Shown here in pieces: positions 23,851-35,333 of a stretch of DNA of 64,000 nucleotides (within the stretch, counting starts at the first letter, position 1; each line of letters begins with the position of its first letter). The notes under the pieces are model-generated. The model was given only the letters and a program-made list of their open reading frames with translations, was not told where the DNA came from and did no database searches. Source of the DNA: Monosporascus cannonballus (Eukaryota > Ascomycota > Sordariomycetes > Xylariales); assembly GCA_004154925.1 (NCBI GenBank), contig QJNS01000035.1, positions 346,058 through 410,057 of the forward strand. Reading direction: 5' to 3'. The position numbers and the translations under genes are program-made.

Positions 23851-24405
23851 GGGCGCAGTGCAGTACATCTAGATTAGGGAGGAGAACGAATGGGGGACAG
23901 TACCTGAAGGGGGATCCTAAGCGGAGATCCGAAGTCTCTTGTTGGCTTGGTTTCCCGATTCTCCTGGGGTAAAATTAGCCCTATCCTGGGGTAAAGGCTG
24001 ACTCGACCTTGGCTGTCTCTGCTCGGTAGTAAATACTCCGCAAATTGTATTATATCAAAAACACGTGGAATCAGCCTCCAGAACCAATGCTCCCATGACC
24101 AATTCCAACCTATCTTGCCCGTGCAGTTCTCGCCACGGGCCATATGGAGAAAGGCATTGTTGCTGAGCCTCGGAAAGAGTCGGCGGGGCTATTCGTATTA
24201 CTGGAATTGTAGCATGTGCATGTAGCTAATGACTTCGGCAGCGCTGCGTAGGTTCTTGCGCTGTCATTGTTTCTCCTTCATTCGTCCCTCTCTTCGGCAC
24301 CATGAGAGCCTAATCGTCCTAATAGTAGTGCTGACGATTCGGAAGTGGCTATGGTTACAAGGTTAACTCCTATGTGAAACCTGAAGTCCTCGGCTGTACG
24401 TAAGC

Positions 24406-24486
24406 AAGGTGGTGGACAAAAATAATTGTAGTGTCAAAGGGTGTGTTGTAGCTCTGGGGCACCATCAATTTTGGTCCACCATCTCG
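24406..24486. repeat. Short inverted-repeat relic, Tc1/mariner-like ends
   Basis: The left arm (24406-24428, containing GGTGGTGGACAAAAATAATTG) pairs imperfectly with the right arm (24466-24486, containing CAATTTTGGTCCACCAT). The motif GTGGACAAAATAATTG recurs near 41.2 and 41.7 kb, which indicates a dispersed family. The termini resemble those of Tc1/mariner elements, but no transposase is present. Confidence 0.55.
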
Positions 24487-27400
24487 GTCAGTAGCCTCAC
24501 TTTGTCTCACCGAGTGGATCTAGAAGATAATTAGAACGGAACCTTCGAGACGGAGATTTGCCACTCGTGTGATTTAGCCTGATGTTCTGCTCCCTGAAGG
24601 TATAACAAGGAAACGCGGGGAAATCACACTACGATTGTTAGCGAACATCATGATAATTAAGCGCCCCATTAGACGGTTTGTTTGTGGACGATGATATTGA
24701 GAGCTTGCGATATCTACAACAGAGGCAGGGGCCGAAAACGTGGCCCACATCCGCCGGATAGTCGTGGGTAGGGTTACTTGTCCCACGGCAGGTTCGGCGT
24801 CACGAGCTCGTACTTTAGGGAAAAAGGAAGAGACTATCGTATCACTTGTGGGTGAGAAACCTGAACCTCCAACCGACAATCAGTAGTAAGCCGCGAAGTT
24901 CATGAAGAATGACTTTTAACTGGAATAACTTGTTATTGATACTGAAGGTCGGAGTACTCGGACAATAACACCGAGGTAGGCCCACGCTGCCCTTGTTGGC
25001 GACTTCTGAACGGCTATTTTTCAGGAGCCCCAGTTAAACAGGCCGTGCCTTGACCTGCTGACCTACAAGAGTCCAATTGCTTTTGCGGCTTTGCGGCTTT
25101 GCTGACAGCGTGCTCTAGGCGCTCCTAAGCGCTCCACTCTGACACGCAAGCCTTCCTTATGCGTAACGTTAAGTTGGTCATGCAACGACCAGTAACCTGC
25201 CTAACGTTGAAGATGTGCCCTACGAGAGTACTTGTATGCATCTAATCGTTCTCTCGTATGTAGGTATCAATCAGTAGGCTGATTTCAAGGCCAGACCTGA
25301 AAGCCCCTTAGGAATGGTTGGATGTACGCATATTGGCAGGCTAGAACACCTTGTCTGGAAGGTCGACTTGTTTCAGGTTCCATCCACAGCTGGGATAGAG
25401 GCAACTTCGCACATACCACATCCAGCTGGATTGTAGGCACTGAGGTCGCGGATGAGAACTGTAGTATCAGAAGGCAGCCAGACGTTTTCTGGCCTATATG
25501 CCAACGAGCGCATGGTCTTCTAACTCGTGAACTTTCCGGACCAACGGAATACTCCTGATTCGAGATCAAAGACCCTTCGTGCAGAGAAACACCGAGCGCC
25601 CCACTTCCCATCGCCTCAGTTGCACACGTGAATAACGTGTACGTCGGGCCTCCGGCACTAAGAAGAGGTAAATAAATAAAAAAAAATCGAAATTAAAAGG
25701 AAGTCGAAAGATAAAACAAGTTCTTCAACGGAAGTTGATGATACTTCACGTTAACCTAGTTCTCAGTCTTAAGAAGGCTAGTCCGGTTTCCGACTCTTTC
25801 CGATTTTTTCCAACGACCTGGGCGCGCAGCTCCACCAGAATTCCGAGCCAGATCCAATTTATTAATCTGGAGAAACCGAGAAACCACACGTGCGCGAGTC
25901 GGTACCAGACCAAGGGGTAGGCTATTGCCGCAACTTGCGTCCTCTCCGGAATCATGTGATTCAACACGGCGTTTTATCGTCCACCCTGGTACGGCCTGTA
26001 TCTAAGCAATGATAAGTCATATCCATCCTATAGCCAAAGGGCGCCTACCTCTTCGCGGGTTCCCTCCGCGGCATGGAGTTAACACATACACCAAAACTTG
26101 CGAGACTGGCCTGCCCATGTTAACAATCAACGCTAGGGAACTAGCCAAGGCTGTGGCTGTCAGAAGATGGAGTTGCGGGGGAGACACGACCGTTTGTCAC
26201 AACCAAGTTTCATTAGACCCGGACCCAGCAGTTCGGTTGACTCGTACGGAAGAGTGATCGCCGCCTACATACAACGCATTAGAAGTCAAGACAGTCCGTT
26301 AGCTACTGTAGCTCTCTCGGCGCCGATACGCGGCTTTGGAGATTTGATAGCCAGTTGCGCCACAGAATGCAACTAGAAAGCCGAGCGAAGCAGCTTTATG
26401 ACAAAAGACGTTAGTCTGGGGTTCAGACGGATCCGGAATACCTCCCCGGTGCGATGCTGAGGCATATCGGCTCTGCTTATTCGCTTATCTTGTGGAAGGC
26501 GCTTGAATCCCTGGACCGGCAATTCCACTAGGGGCAATTGCTGACAGGAGACACTCAGAACAAGCTCGTAGAATTATATGCCTAGTGCACGTGCAAAGTC
26601 GCTTCGGGCAAGTCTCATGAGGCGTTTGATATTGGATTCCCGGAATCCAACACTTTGCGATGTGTCGCGCAGCTATGAGGGTCCCCGCAAACATAACTGC
26701 ACGCAAACTTTGCGATGTCAAGCATCCCCTGCGGCAATTACGATCGCAAACCGATGAGATTCCTTGTACCATCGCCCAAACCGAGCCGTTGGTACGTGGT
26801 AGAGGCCAATCGGGGATGCTGGCGGCAGGGCTAAAAAGCAGCGGCCGCTTTTGTCGCGAAATGAGGAGCGCTGCGTCCGATTGAGGACTTGATATCGAGT
26901 CCCGGAGCCGGGAATGAGGCAAATCACCAAAGAAAATTGATGTATTTGGCAACTCCATGCAGTATATTAAATACAGTCTGTGCACGCAACAAACATGGCC
27001 AAGAAAGCCATCGTGGGTGGGGTGTTACGACCGACCTCTCGGGTAACCGATCGATGGTGTCGCATTGCAGTTGCGCCAGCACCGGTGCATGCGCTTGCTT
27101 GTGACGCTTGTGCCTAGGGAAAATGAAAGGAGAAGGAATGCAAGGGGTTAGATAGGCAAGTATCTTGCATCGCTTTCTTTTCACCCTATGCTTCTCGGAA
27201 CCAGAGAAGAAGACATGTATCATTTCTCAAACGTTTGTTTTCCTCCAGGGCGTGAGACTCCACTCCTTGTCCCTGGTCCTGCGGCAGCTAGGCATTATCA
27301 AACCAAGAAGACGGTCCCTGTTCATCTCATGCGATGGGCCTTTTCTTCTTTCCTGACAAAATGATCCGAGCGGGCGGTGAGCTAACGGGATGGAGAGTTT

Positions 27401-30400
27401 GGTGTAGGGAACGGAGATCCCGCTCCCTGTCACTACTTAGTATATCAATTTCGGGGATGCCTTATCAAGGAGCGCCCGAAGAAACCTGGAAAATTGATCC
27501 ACCGACCAGAGGTCTTGTTGACTTGCTGATAACATGACTATTGGGGAACCAAGCACCTGGTAGCGACAACTCAGCGCCGGGGGAGCGGGTGATCAGACCC
27601 ACCATTGGAATACGACGCCGTGGTTTACGGGTACACGGTCTTGACTAAGTATGTTACGGCCACGATAATATAATTCTCATGTTTGTAAACCAGGGCTTTG
27701 AACCCAGCTTCGAGCCCGACATATCTTGAGTGTAATACGGAGCTGTCCGCGCGATGATCAAGCTAGGGGGAAAGCGACGAGACTAATATTAGTTAAAAAG
27801 ACGGGATATATCAGTGCACTATGCAGAGGCAACAGGCGGAGATGGTTATTTTGCTTGTTCCATTATGCATATGTTGGACGACTTCGTGCATGCATCTGCA
27901 AACGGTTGATCTTGTCGTAAAAGTCCTATCGGGATTGATAACAGTTCTCCCCATGATTGCAGTCGCCGTCGACCGCTTGATTGAGGATCAGTAGTTGACA
28001 GAAACCCCCGACGCTTGTCCACAAATAGACAAGCCCCCTAGCGGCCTTGCCCTCTCTCCCGTCCGCTGCTCAGGAAGGATTCTGAAAGGAATGATTACAG
28101 AGCTCCAAGCTCTATGACAGGTGTGATAGGAAGCTCCCCCGGCTCCGGGGAACAGCCCGGCACCGGGTCAGATACGGCACTTCGGGAGAAGATCTACAGC
28201 CGGAACCCAGCACGTCCGAAAAGACTGTGAAAAGGAGATGTTTAAGTATCCAGGCAGACCGGGCGGGTAACCAGCAAGCGTTGTGTATGAGCGGGAAGAA
28301 ATCATCTACCCAGACCGAAGAAATGCAAGCTTATATGCGCTGTTGTCGGTGAGCACCTGGTAAGGTTCCAGAGTTGGCATCGAAGTCGTTCGTAGATGCG
28401 ATCATGGTTGCATACTGGGATGTACAGACATGGCTGCGTGGGTAAGGATCAGAGTCAGGATGGTTTCTAGAAAGCTTCAAGGGAACCAAAAGTAGACAGA
28501 TAAGAGACGACAAGACCTTCAACTTGAAGGAGGGTATTCAGTGGCTGCGATTCTTCCGCCAATCAAAACGGTATGTGGTGAGCAAGGATGAAATTAACAA
28601 GTTATTGTGCCTTCGGGCTGTTGGGTTACTGGACTGGTGCCCCTGTCGTTTGCTATGCTAAAGGTTCGTGACCGAGGACGAAATAAGAAGTAACCCTACC
28701 CACTCTTTGCTACCTTATGGTACCATAAAGAGCCCAACCCGTCGTCACCCCCCATCTATCCGGAACAACGTGGGGGCACGGGGTGATGGCGTTGTGCACT
28801 GAGGGTCATTAGTTTCAAGTCCTTTGATCTGCTCGGGCCCTAACATTTCTGACGTTATCAAACATTTCGATCCTGTCACATCTGACCCCGTTATATAAAG
28901 GGAAACCACGAAGAAAGCGCCCATGCACCTTTCTGACCATTTCGATCTTATGGTTACTGAGTTTATATCGTCCGGAACCCAAATGGTTTATGCTGGCCAC
29001 AACAAGAGATCCGTCCGTCTTCTATTAAGTATTACTGAAACTTGTTATACACGATCACAGCGACAGGAGAAGAGTGATTGTTCGGCTCCGACAGCCCATG
29101 TGCATCCAGTAGGTATGTTTCCAATCGCCAGGAAGACCCCACTCGCTGCCAAACTCAATTTCTCTTTGCCTTAGCGAACCCACATACGTATTCCAGAGGG
29201 CAGGATACTCACGATGGAAGCATGGACGGGGCAGCTGTTGGGAGCGCCGGGGTGCACGAGAGGCGACGAACAGCTCGTCTACCAGTCAACCAAACGAGCA
29301 CGTGGGTCTCTCTCCCAAGGCAAGCGTGGAACTCCGGTAAATGCCCCTGACCTTGCGAGGAGCTTTGATCCAAAAGGTTTCACGGGTGCGCATCGTCGCA
29401 ACGTAGTAATTAGGTTTACGTACCTTATAGCCGTTGTCGATAGGGCCTGCCTGATTTAAGGTAGTGCGAATACATTTCTGGGAGAGGTTATACAAGTAAA
29501 GAAATTTTACCGCGACAGCGCCGAAAGGATTAAGATGCTGACAAAGGGGGTCCTTAAGCCCCGCTGGGTACATCCAACGAGAATTTGCGATCCTGCTATC
29601 CTGGTGAGGCTAGAACACAGTGATCTCCAGGAGGTTTCGGTCCTGTGTAACTGAGAAATGGCCAGCTCGTCTCATTTCCTACATTTCCTACACTTCGGCG
29701 TCGACGGGAATGATGGTGTATGCAATCTGTTGGCGACTTTAAGCGCGGCAAGTGAAGGCTCACTGGATACTGCAATGTTCGTTGCCTGTCAGTGCTCTGT
29801 AGACTCGTAGCAGAAGCTGCGGAGTGCGGACGTTACAGATCGGTAGTCATATTAGCTCGTCCGGGGAACACAATAAAGTGATATCCCATTGTGCCAACCG
29901 CTGAAGGCTGAGATGGGCTGGGAATTCATCCACGACACGGACGAAACCCATAATTTTGCCAACATATCATTCTCATTGGGGGCATCGGAGTAAGGGTAGT
30001 AGGCCGGTGGGTCAATAGTCTGTTCTAATTGGGTAATGGCCACCAGCTGATCGCAAGGCGTGTTGATGCTCAAGCCTTACCTGTACGTTGACCCGCTACA
30101 GCTACTGTTGCAAGGGCCTCATGAGAAATGAGCGTCAAGCACTACGAAGATGTGGATGTGATGGTGTCGCAGATAGTCCTAGATGAGTGGTTTACTTCAT
30201 CGTTGCCAAGATCCCGTCTCCGCGCTTATCAGCGTCACCTTGGTATGTCTATTTTTCGGCCCGTTTTGTTTGCCCTTGATTGTGTTGGGGCTTGATAAAA
30301 CTTTTGGAGCGGGAAGTTAAGCGAGGTGATGACTATCACTAACAACTTCGGTGTTTCGGTCGAAATATGGTCGGAAATGCAAGAAACATGTGTTTGGTTA

Positions 30401-32150
30401 CCTCTTAGCTTTAAAGATTAAAGAGTCACACCTATACTTATTGTCTTTGCATTCCGAATACCTACCATGTAGTTAGAATACTTGGTTTCCGTGATAAATT
30501 ACTACCTTGTAGCTTTGGAAGCGGGATAAGCCTACCACCATAATGTTTAAGAACCGATAACCTCCCCTACTTATTCCTCTGAGTATATCCCCGCGGAAAG
30601 GTGGTTGACGGTTAAAAGTCCGAGTCGACATTACCTACCAGTAAATACTTAAATGTAAGTACTTAGCCGACAAGGTGGCGCAAATGTGGCTGCTTAAGCG
30701 ATAAAAGCTAAACACCAGTAATTTATTTGCTATTCGGATGTGGACGGGCTAATTAACTATTGGGTTAAATTCCTGTCGTGGGGGTTTCACCAAATAGCCG
30801 TTACTTGAAAGGGAACATGAAGCGACAATTGGAAGGCGTTGAATGGTCTGGCCAGCGAGGCTGAGGGGCCCAGCTGATCCCGTCCCCCTTGATGCGGGGG
30901 GATTTGCCACTGGGGTATGTATTGCTCACCCAGATGTCATTCGCTACCTTTCAAATGATGAAGCTCACGAGGACAGAAACAGACAACACATCAACATGGT
31001 CAACCGAACAAATTCAAATGGCGATTTGATGTGTGAGAATGCTTGACTGACCGCATCCCTTTTGAAGGATAATGACTAAAGGAATTTGCCTCACAATATC
31101 AACTACCCGCGCGATTTAGAATTCAACAGCTGATACTGGCTACATGAAGGAGGGTATGCGCTGGCAATGCTGGGGTAGCAGATGACTCGTTGCGAAACGC
31201 GCCCTCACTGGACTGGATACCAATCGATAGGCGTACATCTACAATACTGGTTGTAAGAGGGTGCCGGGGGTGACCGCAGAGCAAAAACCTACCTTGATGA
31301 GCTGTTGAGGGGATCATATCGCGTCACAAGGCCGCGTTTGCGAGGCAGCATACTAACTGATAGCCTTTTAGAGCCTGACTAGCCGGAACCAGATCCAACG
31401 ATACTGGACGGTAGTTGCTGCCAAGGAGTCACGTCACATTCTTCATCAGATTCCAGCACAGCAACGTACGAAATATCACTGATCCTCTTGCCCCGTACTA
31501 AATAGAAACACAATAATCCATGCGTCTCGGCAACCATTCAACAATCAAGTTAACAATTGCTATTCCCAGCCGGCCAACTTGTAATTACTCTCGGCAGACG
31601 AAGTTTGGCATGGTCATTTTACCAGCCTTGTCATGCCGGGCCCTTTTGTCATGACTATGTTCGAACATCTAGCACATCGTCACGCTCTTTGCCGACCAAG
31701 TGCTTGTGATAGCCGAGGCATTGTCTTCAGAACGAGGCCAGGTAGTTGACCAGATCCTAGGCACGCCAACGACGAGTCAGTTGGCGGAAAAGAAATATTA
31801 CAACAGCTGATAGTAGGAACTAGCAGTCATCAGCATGAAATACCTCTGAACCTGGGGAAGCATGTGGTTTGGGGGGTACAATTGACATTGACCGCCGGTT
31901 GCATCTTGCAAAGAAAAACGGCTTTGGTAAATTGATGGTCATCAGGGCACCAATTTGCCGGCAGGACGGACAACGTCCCGGATATTCCAGAACGACTTAT
32001 GCTCGTTTAGGGTCCCTCATGACAGATGCCCTTTTAGGGAAATGATACCTTTTCTGGGATAAATGAAGATGCTAGGGCAGGGTCTAGCTCGAGTGAGTAG
32101 TTAAAGCAGGAGCCTAGGTGGGAACAAGTTAGAGCCGCGATTCTTCTGGC
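24487..32150. other. Gene-empty region, third part
   Basis: About 7.7 kb with only short frames. The longest (minus strand, 26485-26985, 166 codons) has no motif and no codon pattern like the recognised genes. Small tandem repeats occur (for example TGCGGCTTT twice near 25083), and an A-rich run lies near 25670-25690. No RNA gene was recognised. Confidence 0.5.
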
Positions 32151-33514
32151 CGAGCTGTGTGTGCACATGTGCGTATGTGACTTCTCCTGGGCTGTGTTGT
32201 ACACTCACTAGACCGCTGTCAAGTGATCAATCGGAAATAGGATACAGGTACGTACTGTTGACTAACCAATACCCACATGCCTTCAGGGATTTGCCCTTTT
32301 ACCCCTTTGATCCGCCATCGGCCGCCACCACCATCTCTCCTCCATCTCCATCTCAGACCTTCAGTGGCCCCCCCCTCAAATCCCAAATGGCGTACGTCGA
32401 TACCTAAAAACACGCCTCCCAGGGCACCCCCTTCATGTTAGCAGGGTCAGCAGTGACAAGAAGGGTTCGTAGGCACATCCACCCGCAAGTCGTCTCTCCC
32501 AACTTCAAACCTCTCCCAGGTTCAGGGCCGGCTACCCAAAGAGTTCAGCGCATGTATCCGAATACTGGCACCATCCCTGGTTGCATCGGGAAGTACGTCC
32601 AAACGGGTACTTTCCCATTCAACTGCCCACGCCAGGCCCATGTCCATGTCATGCCCATGCCCATGCCCATGCCCATGTGAGGAGTTTACCTGTTGTACTG
32701 TCACTATTGTATGTACCTATTGCACACCGCGCCTTCTGGGCCATCTTTCTATGATCCACCATCTCCCGTCACATTTTATGAATCAGGACATTACCTCAGT
32801 GCCGGTATCTACCAAGGTACTTGCCTGTCCAAGTACCTTGTCAAGTACCTTGTCAGTGCCCTACCACCTAGAGATTACATTACACCCACCTACCTCCTGG
32901 AACCCACCCATCCACCCCACTTTTCACCCTCGCTGAAATCCGGTAATACTTATGTACACCATTACCCGCACCTGATTCTCTTTCTCAACATATAGATGCA
33001 TGCAGTGCATTTCTGATTGACGTCGTTGCTAACTTTTTACCTCCACCTCTCCAGTCGTTCGTATTGACGACGACCGTTCGATCCTTCGATTAGAAGTCGG
33101 AATAGTCTAGCATCTTCTCCCTCCTCACCCGCAACGATCAATTAACCACCTACCACCACCAGCGAGCAGCCTCACCGATCCCTGTTCCCTCCCCTTCGCG
33201 TTGAGTTGGTTTCTACGTCACCCCATCAATACCTCAACGCGTCAACACGACCCGAATACAATTCGACAGTCGCCACCACCAATTCAGGTTCAAAGTCGTC
33301 GGCGCAGTGGCAGGAACATATTGCCTTCAGAATAGTACTAGTTACCCGCTCCACTACCGGTGCTGTTCCTTCAAACCCTTCGGGATCTGATACGCACCAA
33401 TTCGTCCCATTCGACTTAAGCGATCGCCCCAGGCGAAGACGCCTGACACCCTCAACATCTCCTGCCTCTCGGTAACTGCTCGAGCAGCCGAGCGGCGCAT
33501 ACTCGACAGTCAAG
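32151..33514 (+). promoter_or_regulatory. Pyrimidine-rich upstream region of the AreA-GATA-like gene
   Basis: The sequence becomes C/T-rich with many CCACC, CTCC and CTTC runs, as in fungal promoters and 5' leaders. It includes a microsatellite of ATGCCC units (32651-32677) and repeated AAGTACCTTG blocks near 32810-32850. Short ATG-initiated frames, for example at 33206-33475, could be upstream ORFs if the transcript begins far upstream. No independent gene is supported. Confidence 0.4.
32651..32677. repeat. ATGCCC microsatellite
   Basis: Four ATGCCC units plus a terminal ATG, preceded by degenerate ATGTCC units from 32640. Confidence 0.85.
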
Positions 33515-35333
33515 ATGCCTTGTAAATCTGAAGGACTGGTCCTGACGGTGGACCCAAATGTCATCCACAAGGTAGACACACATAATGCCCAGAATCTCTT
33601 CAGCATGTGGACTGGTAAGTCGCAGACAGGATCATTCGAGAGGGAGGTGATAGTTGCTAATCCGACTCTTAGTCTTCTCCAGATGCGCCGATTCAGTTGA
33701 GCAAGGTCGTAGGTTAGAGAACCTCAGTTGGCGGCTATGGAACAGGGAGACCTTCTGTTGTGATATTACGCCCACGGCTCCAGCAACCAGGGCAACGTCG
33801 CTCCCCAAAGACATACCGGAGCAAAAGATAGTCGATGACCTTCCTCAACTGTCCGGCAGCGTCGACTCCGTTGTTGATGAAGAAGCCGTCGACTTGACTA
33901 CCGAGTCTGAGCCTGTCGACATTGTTCGACCCCGGATTGTCAGGCAAGACTCGTACGCGAGCAGCCGAAGCCGAGGCCGCGAGCGCCATATCACTTCAGA
34001 TCATCTCGAGAAGATGGTGGTTTCCATCATCAAAGAGAAGGAGCCAAACTTGTCTCCTCTGCCTCAAATAAATTCGCCCGAGGATCTACCCTCGCCCTCG
34101 CCGTCTGTCTCCCTGCAGTCGGCTACCGATACATCCCAGCCCTCTTCGACAGAGAATATCCAAACTACCGCAACCCCACCTACCGAAACCCTGTCCGGTT
34201 CGTTCAGTGCATCCCCGGAAAAACCGAAACCTCAAGAATCAGCGACGTCTGGCTCGCCTGCCACCACTGTCGTCCGCGGCTTCTCGCCGTCACAGATTCC
34301 CTCCGTCCGCATCTCCCACGAGCCCAGGTTTCCGGCGCCCGATGCGATTCCCGAACCTAAGTCCTCTCCCGCCGCGAAATCGGTTCAGCCTAAGAAGCCA
34401 CCGAAGTTCATGTTGGGCAGTTCCTCCGGCGACGAATCCTCACCGCAGAGTCTCGAGACCCGCCAACCGGTACCCCAGCCTAAGAGGAAGATGTTCCAAC
34501 TCGGCGGTTCTTCTGAGGAAGACAAGAGTCCGTCTCTTAAGAGCGCAATGCACACGTCGCGGCCCAGTTCGCTTCTTAGTGCCCAGAAGAAGCATTGCTC
34601 AATCAGCAACCAGGTCACTACGCAGACTATACAGACTCCCAGCGACCAGTCGGATAGCTACGTAGATGAGAGCGCCATCGATGATGACGACGAAGACTCT
34701 GAATGGGAGGATTCTATTGAAGAGAGCGGCAAGTCGAGCATGGATGACACTGTGACCTTCAAGCGGGTCCCGTCCAAGCCAAATTTGACTTCCCAAAGAT
34801 CCCTTATCAGTCTCATGTTTGCCGGACAGGACGACAGGGCGCGGGCTCTGGGAAACCACGCGTCGCAATCCACGTCGGCCATCCCTCACCGCGCGCGTAC
34901 GATGCACAACATGTCTAAGATGGTTGCCTCCCCGAACGACTCGGACGACCAAGGGCTGGAAATGAGGAGGGGCATGCGGCCTACGCCACTGAAGCCCATA
35001 AACGAGATTCCGCGACCCGGAGCTCAGCCGATCATGACCAATACCCAAACCCATCGCCAACAGGCTGCTCTCTCACCTCGCACTACTCGGAGAAACATGT
35101 TGGCTACAGAGCTGACCGAGTCCCTTCGGCGGCATCTACTTTGGGAGCGCCAGCAAAAGACATCAACAGCTAATGCCGTTCTCAAACGGCGCCATACGTC
35201 CCATGACGTCGCAAACCTAAAACAGTATCCTGAGAAGGTTTATATGAAGCACAAGGAGGAAGCCAACACTAGCAGCTGGAATCAATACTTTAATCGAGAT
35301 GCTTTCGGTGGTTACCATGCACAAGGCTGGTAA
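33515..35333 (+). CDS. AreA-GATA-like domain protein (DUF1752/DUF3295 type)
   Basis: Exon 1 (33515-33614) and exon 2 (33673-35333) give 586 aa. The 58-nt intron (33615-33672) has GTAAGT, GCTAAT and TTAG; splicing converts ACT G + TC into Thr-Val and restores the conserved block LFSMWT-VFSRCADSVEQG and then LENLSWRLWNRE (residues about 27-60). This block is the N-terminal region shared with AreA-type nitrogen regulators. No GATA zinc finger follows, so this is not AreA itself. The middle is a long Ser/Pro-rich disordered region with acidic patches (DDDDEDSEWEDS). The C-terminus carries a conserved basic/Leu segment (ELTESLRRHLLWERQQ) and ends in YFNRDAFGGYHAQGW, typical of DUF3295. Related proteins are thought to be regulators acting in glucose or nitrogen signalling; the exact role is unknown. 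Confidence 0.9.

Noticed and set aside
26485..26985. 166-codon minus-strand open frame
   Set aside because: No motif, no splice context, and overlapping frames of similar length on the other strand; it looks like chance.
14787..32150. RIP-mutated transposon block
   Set aside because: The text is not AT-rich and lacks obvious long repeats or transposase/RT motifs; I cannot compute RIP indices here.
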